NCBI GenBank assembly: GCA_030665705.1 | Contig: DAOUZG010000032.1 | Span: forward strand, 1 to 10,590 | DNA length: 10,590 nucleotides | From: Deltaproteobacteria bacterium | GTDB taxonomy: Bacteria > Myxococcota_A > UBA9160 > SZUA-336 | Reading direction: 5' to 3' | Shown: positions 1 through 6,246 of the stretch, in pieces | Numbering within the stretch: the stretch's first letter is position 1 | Layout of the letters: every line of letters starts with the position of its first letter | The notes under the pieces: model-generated | Database searches by the model: none | What the model saw: only the letters and a program-made list of their open reading frames with translations | Told to the model about the DNA's origin: nothing | Position numbers and translations under genes: made by a program

Positions 1-1
1 T

Positions 2-367
2 GATGGTAGGTATAGAGACTTGAGGGTGCCCACACACCGGGAGGAGCCCGGCCCAAGCCGTTGGATCATCATCGACCCGCGTCCGCCGGGCTACATCGGA
101 CAGGAGATCGTGGCCCGGATCGATTCCCGGGGAGCGGTGAACCGGCTTCTCGTTCAGCTTCGCACGGAGCAGCCCGTCTCTCCGGGTGCGGCAATCTCGG
201 CTGAGGGGGCTCGGGTGGGGGAGGTTACGAGCGCCGTGGTCTCCCCCGCGAGCGGCCCGCTCGCGCTCGGCTACGTCCGCCGCGAGCACGCGCGCCCCGG
301 AACACGGCTTCGGGTCGGAGACTCAGAGGGGGTCGTTGTCGCCCCGTCTCTCGACCCTGGCCTGTAG
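2..367 (+). CDS. ygfZ: YgfZ/GcvT-like folate-binding protein, C-terminal part (5' end outside window)
   Basis: The frame is open from the left edge to a TAG stop, so the gene probably starts upstream; TTG at 20 and GTG at 26 are possible starts but lack a clear Shine-Dalgarno. The visible part has the family's GYIGQEIVARIDSRG segment (residues about 30-44 from the edge), then a C-terminal barrel with VGEVTSAVVSP and LALGYVRREHARPGTRLRV, typical of YgfZ/GcvT-family proteins. YgfZ binds tetrahydrofolate and supports assembly or repair of certain Fe-S enzymes; that is family knowledge. Oddity: the usual KGCYxGQE signature reads PPGYIGQE here, so the conserved lysine and cysteine are absent, and the stretch before it does not match the family well. 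Either the sequence near this edge is faulty or the protein has diverged. The gene ends 5 bp before the convergent lipoprotein gene. The family call is fairly sure; function is not. Confidence 0.75.
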   Translation, partial: DGRYRDLRVPTHREEPGPSRWIIIDPRPPGYIGQEIVARIDSRGAVNRLLVQLRTEQPVSPGAAISAEGARVGEVTSAVVSPASGPLALGYVRREHARPGTRLRVGDSEGVVVAPSLDPGL

Positions 368-372
368 GTTCC

Positions 373-837
373 CTAGCCGGCGTCTTCTTCCGCCCGTTGG
401 TAGCGGCCCCGGATGGCCTGCCACTCCCCCTCGATCTTGCGGAACCAGATCTCGAAGGCGTAGACGACGGAGCCGGGGGGCGGCGGGAGGCTGCGGTGCG
501 AGAGGCGGGCCCCGCGCGCAAAGCGGACACGAGCTTCGGAACGCACCTCGTCGGGTGCGTCTCCCACGGCCACTTCCGCCGACTCGAGCCGCGCGCCGAG
601 GGTCTCCTCGGGGATGAGGTACTCCAGGACGATCGACTGGACATCGGGGTAGGTCAGCCCGTCGTCCGTCCGAAACTCGAACGCCACGTGCGAGAGGATG
701 ACCTGGGGCGTCCGCGCCTCGACCGCCTCAACCAGGTCGTCCAGGAGGGCCCGAACCTCTGCGACGGGATCCGTCGGCGTCTGCTGGCAGGCGCCCATCA
801 CCAGAGAACCGAGAACGCAGACGACGCAGCGCAGCAT
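373..837 (-). CDS. Small lipoprotein with an NTF2-like (SnoaL-type) domain
   Basis: The product is 154 aa starting at ATG 837. It begins with a short lipoprotein signal, MLRCVVCVLGSLVMGAC, with the lipidated cysteine at residue 17. The start was chosen because the signal peptide begins right there and a GGAAGAG Shine-Dalgarno lies about 8 nt upstream; a GTG at 867 would add only ten residues. After the cysteine comes a helix-rich part (VAEVRALLDDLVEAVEAR, residues about 25-42), then a region rich in beta strand and a closing EIWFRKIEGEWQAIRGRY segment. This order and the terminal W-x-x-I-x-x-R-Y pattern resemble NTF2-like lipoproteins, often annotated as nuclear transport factor 2 family proteins, whose substrates are mostly unknown. 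It probably sits in the periplasm, membrane-anchored. It is divergent from the DUF2064 gene and convergent with the ygfZ-like gene. Lipoprotein status is well supported; the fold is a resemblance by eye. Confidence 0.82.
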   Translation of the reverse strand: MLRCVVCVLGSLVMGACQQTPTDPVAEVRALLDDLVEAVEARTPQVILSHVAFEFRTDDGLTYPDVQSIVLEYLIPEETLGARLESAEVAVGDAPDEVRSEARVRFARGARLSHRSLPPPPGSVVYAFEIWFRKIEGEWQAIRGRYQRAEEDAG

Positions 838-852
838 CGTCCGATCTCTTCC

Positions 853-881
853 GTGGGTCGAGTGCACGTCCCCACTATAAT
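853..881. promoter_or_regulatory. Divergent promoter region with symmetric -10 element
   Basis: A perfect TATAAT lies at 876-881 on the plus strand, 6 nt before the GTG start of the DUF2064 gene, so the expected transcription start falls at or next to the start codon (leaderless mRNA). Read on the minus strand the same spot gives TATAGT (879-874), placing a start near 867, about 30 nt before the lipoprotein ATG. No good -35 box is visible in either direction. GTGGG (853-857) and CCCAC (871-875) flank the palindrome GTGCAC (862-867), forming an imperfect dyad that could be an operator. Promoter function is inferred from the match to consensus only. Confidence 0.5.
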
Positions 882-887
882 CGCGCC

Positions 888-1745
888 GTGCCGGCGAGCG
901 TGCTAGCGCTGTTCGCGAAGGCCCCGGTGCCGGGTCAGGTGAAGACGCGGTTGTGTCCGCCGCTCTCGCCGGAGGAGGCGGCGGACCTCTACCGCGCGAT
1001 GCTTCTCGACGTGCTCGACCAGCACGCCGCCGGGACCGGCGCGGAGCGGGTCGTCTGGTACACGCCCCCGAGTTCGTTTGCCTGGTTCGGCGCGAACGTT
1101 CCGGCCGGGTACCGGCTGCTCCCGCAGTACGGCCCCGACCTCGCGGCTCGTATGGCGCACGTCGTCTGGGTGCATCACCAGGAGGGCTACCAACGGATCG
1201 TGCTCCGCGGCACCGACAGCCCCACCCTGCCGATGGACTCGATCGAACGGGCCTTTTTACTGCTGGAGAGCACCGATCTCGTGTTCGGCCCGGACCGGGA
1301 CGGCGGCTACAACTTGATTGGTCTCCGGGCGCCGTGCGAGCGGTTGTTTCAGGTCGAGATGAGCCGCTCCACCGTGCTCGAGCAGACGCTCGGGCACGCG
1401 CGGGCCGCCGGGCTCGCCTTCCAGCTCCTGCCCTCGCACCATGACGTAGACACAGCGGAGGACCTCGAGCGGCTTGCTCCCGGGCTCAGCGAGGCCCGAA
1501 CGCCCCGCACGCTCGACTGGCTACGGCGCGCCCCCCCCCAAGGGAGCGCCATGATTCGGGGTTCCTTCGGGCCCCGGGGCCCTTGCTGCCCGCTGGGATC
1601 TTCGTATGCTTTCCCCCCTAACCACAGGAGGGGCAGGCAAGAGACGGATCGGACAGGTCGGCCTTCCTCTGGGCGGTCGGTTGCGATTCTCACCGGCGCC
1701 GACTGCCCCCCCTGCCCCCGACGGATGACCGACCGAGATCCCTGA
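888..1745 (+). CDS. DUF2064 / TIGR04282-family glycosyltransferase-like protein (C-terminal tail doubtful)
   Basis: The GTG start at 888 puts the N-terminal strand and nucleotide-binding loop in the right place: LALFAKAPVPGQVKTRLCP (residues 6-24). Further family landmarks are RGTDSPTLP (107-115), GPDRDGGYNLIGL (134-146) and HDVDTAEDL (185-193). This is the GT-A-like DUF2064 family, named rSAM/selenodomain-associated transferase 1 in TIGRFAM; its substrate is not known to me and no radical-SAM partner is visible here. Family members usually run to about 200-230 aa. Here the homologous part stops at LDWLRR (214), directly before a run of nine C (1531-1539). The remaining 70 residues are rich in Pro, Arg and Gly and look noncoding. 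With one C fewer the frame would close at the TGA at 1552-1554, giving 221 aa. The 3' end at 1745 is therefore probably not the true one, while residues 1-214 are secure. Confidence 0.8.
   Translation: MPASVLALFAKAPVPGQVKTRLCPPLSPEEAADLYRAMLLDVLDQHAAGTGAERVVWYTPPSSFAWFGANVPAGYRLLPQYGPDLAARMAHVVWVHHQEGYQRIVLRGTDSPTLPMDSIERAFLLLESTDLVFGPDRDGGYNLIGLRAPCERLFQVEMSRSTVLEQTLGHARAAGLAFQLLPSHHDVDTAEDLERLAPGLSEARTPRTLDWLRRAPPQGSAMIRGSFGPRGPCCPLGSSYAFPPNHRRGRQETDRTGRPSSGRSVAILTGADCPPCPRRMTDRDP
1630..1718 (+). promoter_or_regulatory. Possible long-range RNA stem-loop
   Basis: GGGGCAGG (1630-1637) is exactly complementary to CCTGCCCC (1711-1718). The enclosed 73 nt contain GGTCGGCC and GGCGCC self-complementary pieces. 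A second competing stem, CGGTCGGT (1675-1682) with ACCGACCG (1728-1735), crosses the 3' arm, so the two cannot both form without a pseudoknot. Alternative exclusive stems are typical of switching leaders, but in DNA this GC-rich chance complementarity is also common. No known family is assigned. Confidence 0.25.
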
Positions 1746-1806
1746 CCGCTCGAGGGTGATCCCTTGGGCTGGTGTGGGATTCCCCCCCTAGAGCTGCGTG
1801 CGTCAA

Positions 1807-1823
1807 CCGACGGCAACCGCCGG
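1807..1823 (+). repeat. Small hairpin in porin upstream region
   Basis: CCGACGG (1807-1813) and CCGCCGG (1817-1823) pair around the loop CAA with one A-C mismatch in the middle. It lies about 110 bp before the porin start. It could be a protein-binding dyad or an RNA hairpin; nothing in the sequence decides between the two. Confidence 0.3.
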
Positions 1824-1866
1824 AGGTGCACGCGGATAGCTGCTTAGAAGTGAGATTCGAGGGTGC

Positions 1867-1881
1867 CCGACACGTTGTCGG
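1867..1881. promoter_or_regulatory. 15-bp operator-like palindrome upstream of porin
   Basis: CCGACACGTTGTCGG is a perfect inverted repeat: two 6-bp arms around CGT. It sits 50 bp before the porin ATG. Such symmetry and placement suit a dimeric repressor or an RNA hairpin just ahead of the ribosome-binding region. I do not recognise the motif as that of a named regulator. Confidence 0.35.
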
Positions 1882-1931
1882 TGCCATGGCAGCAGCGGGT
1901 CGCATAGGGGTGCGGCCCGGGGGAGGAATTC

Positions 1932-3416
1932 ATGCGAAAGCGAAAAGGCAACGCAGTGCTCGTGCTCCTGCTCGGAGCATTGGTCTTAGGACCTCTGGTG
2001 GCACGCGCAGAGGGGGAGATGACCTCCTCGATGCAGGCGCTAGAGGCACGGATGCTGGCAATGGAAGACAAGCTCGCGGCAAGTCAGGCCACGATTGCAG
2101 CGCAGCGGGAGATGCTCGGCGCCCGCGCGGCGCCCGCGCCGAGTGCGCTCGACAACTTCCTGAGCAGCATCGAGGTCGGCGGGCACGTCTCGGCGTCGTA
2201 CACTTACAACTTCAACAATCCGGACCAGAACATCGGGAATGTGGGATCCGGTCCGGACCACGGAACGCAGCCGAGCTACCAGTTCAACACGGACCACAAC
2301 ACGTTCTCGTTTGACGCAGCGAAGATCGAGCTCGGCAAGCGTGCCTCCGAGCCCGGCACAGCCGGCTTCCAGCTCGACCTTCTCTTCGGAGACAACGCGG
2401 GCGTCCTGACCACCGCGTCGAGTGCGTTCGGGGCAACTTCGGCCCGTGCCGACTGGAAGCGGGATCTAGCGGACAACTCCTTTCACGTACAGCAGGCCTA
2501 CGTCTCCTACAACGCGAGCGGCATCGAGCTCTGGTTCGGAAAGTTCGAGACGACGTTGGGGGTGGAGGTCCTCGATTCGGTCAAGAATCCGAACGTCACA
2601 CACGGGCTGCTCTACACGTGGGCCATCCCGCTGTTCCACACGGGGCTCCTCGCGCAGGGCCAGTTCGGCGAGGGGTTTAACTGGAAGGCCGGTGTCGTGA
2701 ACGGCTTCAACAACGTAACCGACTACGGCGACAACAAGGGGGTCCTGGCCACACTCGGCTGGCAAAACGAGATGCTTGACGCCTCTCTCAACGCCTTTAT
2801 CGGCTCGGAGGGGGTGCGGGCAAGTACCAGCTCAGGTCTCCCGTGCACGACCTTGACCGGGGGCATGGACCCCACACTGGGGCCGATCGACTGTGTCGGG
2901 GACAACAACCACGATGTTCAGATCTACGATCTCGTCCTCTCGACCCGGCCGAACGACCAGACCTACCTGTGGGCCAACGGGGTCTACGGTCGCGGGGAGG
3001 AGGACCCGGCGATTGTCGCGGGCCCATTCGGTCCTCCGGGTAACCGACCGGGCGAAGATCCTTCGTGGTACGGCGCGTCGGTCGGGGTCAAGTACGATCT
3101 TAACGAGCGGACCTACCTGGCTCTTCGCGGCGAGTGGCTCCGCGAGGATGGCGCGGCGCGGTTCCTGAATAGCCCCGCGGTTCCGCCGACCCTGGGTGAG
3201 ACCGAGGCGTACAGCGGGACGATCACGCTGGGCTACAAGCTCACGGAGAACCTGCTGGCACGCCTGGAGTACCGGCACGACAAGTTCGACACCTCGCCGA
3301 ATCAGTCGCCCTTCGGGGAAAGCGATCACGGCGCGGTGCCGGGCTTCGACACCACGAACACCGACAAGGACACCCAGGACGTGGGGCTGATTCAGGTGTC
3401 CTATATCTTCGACTGA
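1932..3416 (+). CDS. Outer-membrane beta-barrel porin, BBP2 (OmpL-like) family
   Basis: The 494-aa product starts at an ATG with a strong GGGGGAGGA Shine-Dalgarno at proper distance. It has a Sec signal peptide (KRK, hydrophobic core 9-23, cleavage after ARA at 26), then a predicted coiled coil (about 29-64, rich in Met, Ala, Glu and Gln) as in trimeric porins that reach toward the cell wall, and a linker AAPAPSALD. From about residue 80 alternating amphipathic strands begin. The segment WFGKFETTLGVEVLDSVKNP followed by GLLYTWAIPLFHTG (about 201-238) is characteristic of putative beta-barrel porin-2 (PF07642). The protein ends QVSYIFD, with aromatic residues near the C-terminus as in outer-membrane proteins. 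Only two cysteines occur in the mature chain, C305 and C321, in a likely loop. It is a diffusion channel or structural porin; substrate unknown. Its place just before glnB-glnA hints at, but does not show, a nitrogen link. Confidence 0.9.
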   Translation: MRKRKGNAVLVLLLGALVLGPLVARAEGEMTSSMQALEARMLAMEDKLAASQATIAAQREMLGARAAPAPSALDNFLSSIEVGGHVSASYTYNFNNPDQNIGNVGSGPDHGTQPSYQFNTDHNTFSFDAAKIELGKRASEPGTAGFQLDLLFGDNAGVLTTASSAFGATSARADWKRDLADNSFHVQQAYVSYNASGIELWFGKFETTLGVEVLDSVKNPNVTHGLLYTWAIPLFHTGLLAQGQFGEGFNWKAGVVNGFNNVTDYGDNKGVLATLGWQNEMLDASLNAFIGSEGVRASTSSGLPCTTLTGGMDPTLGPIDCVGDNNHDVQIYDLVLSTRPNDQTYLWANGVYGRGEEDPAIVAGPFGPPGNRPGEDPSWYGASVGVKYDLNERTYLALRGEWLREDGAARFLNSPAVPPTLGETEAYSGTITLGYKLTENLLARLEYRHDKFDTSPNQSPFGESDHGAVPGFDTTNTDKDTQDVGLIQVSYIFD

Positions 3417-3471
3417 GCCCGCTCTCGATTAGCCTCTGCCCACTCGCTGGTCAGGGGCTGCTCATGGGCTA

Positions 3472-3512
3472 GGCAGGGGCCCGCCTCCCGACGCGGAGAC
3501 GGGCCCCTTGCC
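3472..3512 (+). terminator. Strong GC hairpin after the porin gene
   Basis: GGCA-GGGGCCCG (3472-3483) pairs with CGGGCCCC-T-TGCC (3500-3512), 12 bp with a single bulged T. An inner CTCC/GGAG stem (3485-3488 with 3495-3498) closes a 6-nt loop. It lies 56 bp after the porin stop and 32 bp before the sigma-54 promoter, so it separates the two transcription units. No T-tract follows, so it is either an atypical terminator or an RNA 3'-end stabiliser. Confidence 0.6.
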
Positions 3513-3544
3513 GTCCTCGGGGGGATTCTGCGGGGGGTAGTCCG

Positions 3545-3560
3545 TGGTACGCTTCTTGCT
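3545..3560 (+). promoter_or_regulatory. Sigma-54 (RpoN) promoter of glnB-glnA
   Basis: TGGTACGCTTCTTGCT matches the -24/-12 consensus TGGCACG-N4-TTGCW at every defined position except one (T for C after TGG). The GG and GC dinucleotides have the required spacing. Transcription would start near 3571, leaving a leader of about 82 nt before the glnB ATG at 3653. Sigma-54 promoters are the known way in which NtrC controls glutamine synthetase operons, which fits the genes downstream. I found no convincing NtrC binding site in the 130 bp upstream. Confidence 0.75.
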
Positions 3561-3562
3561 GA

Positions 3563-3991
<429 letters not shown>

Positions 3992-4056
3992 ACCCCGCTG
4001 CCCCGGGCCCCGGCGGGGGCCGCTCCCGGCTGTGAGCGAGTCGAGGGAGGCCGCAA

Positions 4057-4083
4057 GGCTCGAACGCGAGCCCGCGCAGGAGG
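4057..4083 (+). promoter_or_regulatory. Hairpin and ribosome-binding site before glnA
   Basis: In the 102-bp glnB-glnA gap, GGCTCG (4057-4062) and CGAGCC (4067-4072) form a 6-bp stem with an AACG loop. AGGAGG (4078-4083) lies 10 nt before the glnA ATG. A more GC-rich repeat (CCCCGGGCCCCGGCGGGG, about 4002-4019) precedes it. These may be processing or attenuation structures letting glnB and glnA levels differ from one transcript. No separate promoter for glnA is obvious. Confidence 0.4.
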
Positions 4084-4093
4084 ATCAAGGCCG

Positions 4094-5518
4094 ATGCACA
4101 AGAAGAGAACCCCCAAAGACGTCCTGGAGCTGTCAGCCCGCGAGGGGATCCAGCTCGTCGACTGCAAGTTCATCGACTGGCCCGGTCAGTGGCAGCACAT
4201 CACGTTCCCGCTCCACGAATTCAACGAGGCCACATTCGAGGACGGGCTCGGCTTCGATGGGTCGAGCATTCGCGGCTGGCAGGCGATCCACACGAGCGAC
4301 ATGCTGATCGTCCCCGATCCGAGCACGGCCTTCGTCGATCCGTTCTGTGCCCATCCGACCCTGTCGATCATCTGCGACATCGTGGACCCGGTGACACGTG
4401 AGCCCTACTCACGCGACCCGCGTTACATCTCGAAGAAGGCCAACAGCTACCTGAGACTCACCGGGATCGCCGACACGGCTTACTTCGGGCCGGAGGCCGA
4501 GTTCTTCATTCTCGACGACGTCCGGTTCGAGACGAATGAGCAGTCCGGCTACTACTTCCTCGACTCGGCCGAGGGCCGGTGGAACAGCGGACGGGACGAG
4601 CGGCCGAACCTCGGATACAAGCCCCGCTACAAGGAGGGGTACTTTCCGGTTCCGCCCACCGACTCGCTCCAGGACCTGCGCAGCGAGATGGTGCTCCAGC
4701 TCGAGCGTCTCGGTGTTCAGATCGAGTGCCAGCACCACGAGGTGGCCACCGCGGGTCAGGCCGAGATCGACATGCGGTACTCGCCGCTCGTCGACATGGC
4801 CGACTACCTCATGCTCTACAAGTACGTGGTGAAGAACATCGCCCGGCGTGCAGGCAAGACCGTGACCTTTATGCCGAAGCCGCTCTTCAACGACAACGGG
4901 TCCGGCATGCACACCCACCAGTCCCTCTGGAAGGACGGGAAGCCCCTCTTCGCGGGCAAAGAGTACGCGGGCGTGTCTCAGACGTGCCTCTACTACATCG
5001 GAGGGCTGCTCAAGCACGCCACCGCGCTGGCCGCCTTCACGAACCCCACGACCAATTCCTACAAGCGGCTGGTCCCGGGCTTCGAGGCTCCGGTGAACCT
5101 CGCCTACTCGAGCCGCAACCGCTCCGCCGCGCTCCGGATCCCGATGTACTCACCGAGCCCGAAGGCGAAGCGCGTCGAGGTCCGGTTCCCCGACCCGAGC
5201 TGCAACCCCTATCTCGCATTTGCCGCTATGCTCATGGCCGGGCTCGATGGCATCGAGAACAAGATTGACCCAGGAGAGCCGCTGGACAAGGACATCTACT
5301 CGCTCTCCCCCGATGAGCTCGCGAACGTCCCGGTCATGCCTGCGAGCCTCGAGGAGGCGCTGAACTGCCTGGAAGAAAACCACGAGTTCCTGCTGAAGGG
5401 GGATGTCTTCACCGAGGACGCGCTGCAGACGTGGCTCAGCTACAAACGCGAGAGCGAGTGCCAGCAGGTCGCGGCTCGGCCGCACCCGCACGAGTTCGAG
5501 CTCTACTTCGATATCTAG
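4094..5518 (+). CDS. glnA: Glutamine synthetase, type I (GlnA)
   Basis: The 474-aa product is full length for GSI (about 470 aa) and forms glutamine from glutamate, ammonia and ATP in a cytoplasmic dodecamer. The beta-grasp domain carries FDGSSIRGW (54-62). The catalytic domain has GPEAEFF (132-138), [15 protein letters not shown] (215-229), GSGMHTHQS (269-277), the glutamate-gating loop [17 protein letters not shown] (317-333), NRSAALRIP (342-350) and [18 protein letters not shown] (363-380). Tyr402 in DKDIYSLSP matches the adenylylated tyrosine of E. coli GlnA (KNLYDLPP), so this is the GSI-beta, covalently regulated kind, which implies a GlnE elsewhere. The protein closes with [12 protein letters not shown]. 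It is probably co-transcribed with glnB from the sigma-54 promoter. The last 61 nt also read as the start of the next ORF in another frame. Confidence 0.98.
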   Translation: MHKKRTPKDVLELSAREGIQLVDCKFIDWPGQWQHITFPLHEFNEATFEDGLGFDGSSIRGWQAIHTSDMLIVPDPSTAFVDPFCAHPTLSIICDIVDPVTREPYSRDPRYISKKANSYLRLTGIADTAYFGPEAEFFILDDVRFETNEQSGYYFLDSAEGRWNSGRDERPNLGYKPRYKEGYFPVPPTDSLQDLRSEMVLQLERLGVQIECQHHEVATAGQAEIDMRYSPLVDMADYLMLYKYVVKNIARRAGKTVTFMPKPLFNDNGSGMHTHQSLWKDGKPLFAGKEYAGVSQTCLYYIGGLLKHATALAAFTNPTTNSYKRLVPGFEAPVNLAYSSRNRSAALRIPMYSPSPKAKRVEVRFPDPSCNPYLAFAAMLMAGLDGIENKIDPGEPLDKDIYSLSPDELANVPVMPASLEEALNCLEENHEFLLKGDVFTEDALQTWLSYKRESECQQVAARPHPHEFELYFDI

Positions 5519-6246
5519 CCGCGGGTTTTTTCGTTCTTGCTCCTGCCGCGATCGGGGTGGCGGGTGGCCCCCCGCAGGAGGCGGACCTCGCCAAGCTCGC
5601 TCTGCACCGCAAGATCCTCGAGGTGCAGGGGATCCCGCCTCCCGACGAGCGGGCCCGGGTCCTGTCGAAAGAGGGCCTCCCCTTTGTGGCTGACGTGCAG
5701 GAGATGACGCAGGGCGCGTACGTACTCCGCTCCGTCCACGGCTGGATCGCTCTTTCGGATGCGCCCCCCGACACGGGTCCCGGGATGTGGCTCGAGCCCG
5801 CACTCGTGGCGCGCGCGCTGCCGGGCGTGACCCACGTCCACCTCGTTGAGAGCGGCGAGGGCTGCGCGCTCCTCGCCATGCGGGTGGAGCGTCGGGTACT
5901 GCGCCGCCGTCACGGCCTCGACGTGCGGCTGCGGCGCTGTGGCAAGCGCACGAGCGATGGCCTGCGGTGGGTGGGTAACTCCGAGAAGGTCGGGAACGCA
6001 GAGACGGGAGAGCCGGTCAACCTGCCGGTTGCCTTCGTGGAGGCGATCGAGCTCAGAGCCGATGCGCGCTACGGATGGCTACTCGGGATCCGACGCGTAG
6101 AGCTCGGTCGGCCCCTCGGCCCCGTCTTCTCCCGGGTCTACAGCCGTGAGCTCCGCGTCGAGATTGCGCGGGCGCTGCGTCACGCGGCACCGGTCGTGCT
6201 GGGCAAGGTCGAAGAGGGGCTCGAAAGCACGTCGCGCATCGAGTAG
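5458..6246 (+). CDS. Exported protein of unknown function
   Basis: From GTG 5458 the product is 262 aa. It starts with an arginine-rich stretch, then a hydrophobic core [17 protein letters not shown] (19-35) followed by GG, consistent with a Sec signal peptide or a single N-terminal membrane anchor. An upstream GTG at 5431 gives a longer n-region; the next start, GTG 5557, would lose the signal. The body has alternating hydrophobic patterns, no obvious catalytic motif and many arginines (for example [18 protein letters not shown]). The pattern [21 protein letters not shown] followed by strands and a final helix [14 protein letters not shown] recalls START/polyketide-cyclase-like domains, but this is a weak impression by eye. 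The 5' end overlaps glnA by 61 nt (or 88) in another frame, and the 3' end overlaps dapB by 67 bp tail to tail. Probably transcribed with glnA. I do not recognise the family. Confidence 0.65.
   Translation: MPAGRGSAAPARVRALLRYLAAGFFVLAPAAIGVAGGPPQEADLAKLALHRKILEVQGIPPPDERARVLSKEGLPFVADVQEMTQGAYVLRSVHGWIALSDAPPDTGPGMWLEPALVARALPGVTHVHLVESGEGCALLAMRVERRVLRRRHGLDVRLRRCGKRTSDGLRWVGNSEKVGNAETGEPVNLPVAFVEAIELRADARYGWLLGIRRVELGRPLGPVFSRVYSRELRVEIARALRHAAPVVLGKVEEGLESTSRIE
5484..5531 (+). terminator. Possible weak terminator at glnA end
   Basis: ACCCGC (5484-5489) can pair with GCGGGT (5521-5526), which runs into six T residues (5526-5531) just after the glnA TAG. The 31-nt loop is long for an intrinsic terminator, and the T-run also encodes GFFV of the next ORF. 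It might thin out transcription past glnA. The call is doubtful. Confidence 0.2.

Larger units (their letters stand above)
1555..1931 (+). other. Long structured region upstream of the porin gene
   Basis: If the DUF2064 gene really closes at 1554, this is a 377-bp gap. It holds no convincing ORF, but several inverted repeats: the perfect palindrome GGGCCCCGGGGCCC (1569-1582); GGGGCAGG (1630-1637) facing CCTGCCCC (1711-1718); CGGTCGGT (1675-1682) facing ACCGACCG (1728-1735); a hairpin at 1807-1823; and the 15-bp palindrome at 1867-1881. A TTCCCCCC(C)TA motif occurs twice (1611-1620 and 1780-1790). I see no clear sigma-70 or sigma-54 promoter and no match to a riboswitch class I know. It may hold the porin promoter, the terminator of the gene before, and a structured 5' leader. 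Confidence 0.4.

Noticed and set aside
397..906. 169-aa plus-strand ORF opposite the lipoprotein gene
   Set aside because: No start signal or recognisable motif; it mirrors the coding strand of a well-supported lipoprotein.
1660..1700. GGTGAGAATC on the minus strand (1694-1685), recalling the GGTGxGAATCC piece of cobalamin riboswitches
   Set aside because: The rest of the B12-box and conserved core is not recognisable, and no suitable gene follows on the minus strand.
3417..3544. NtrC binding sites upstream of the sigma-54 promoter
   Set aside because: I looked for GCAC-N-GTGC type dyads and saw none good enough to report.
4409..5017. 202-aa minus-strand ORF within glnA
   Set aside because: Antisense shadow of a highly conserved gene in GC-rich DNA; its composition (rich in Val, Glu, Leu, Arg) follows from glnA codons.
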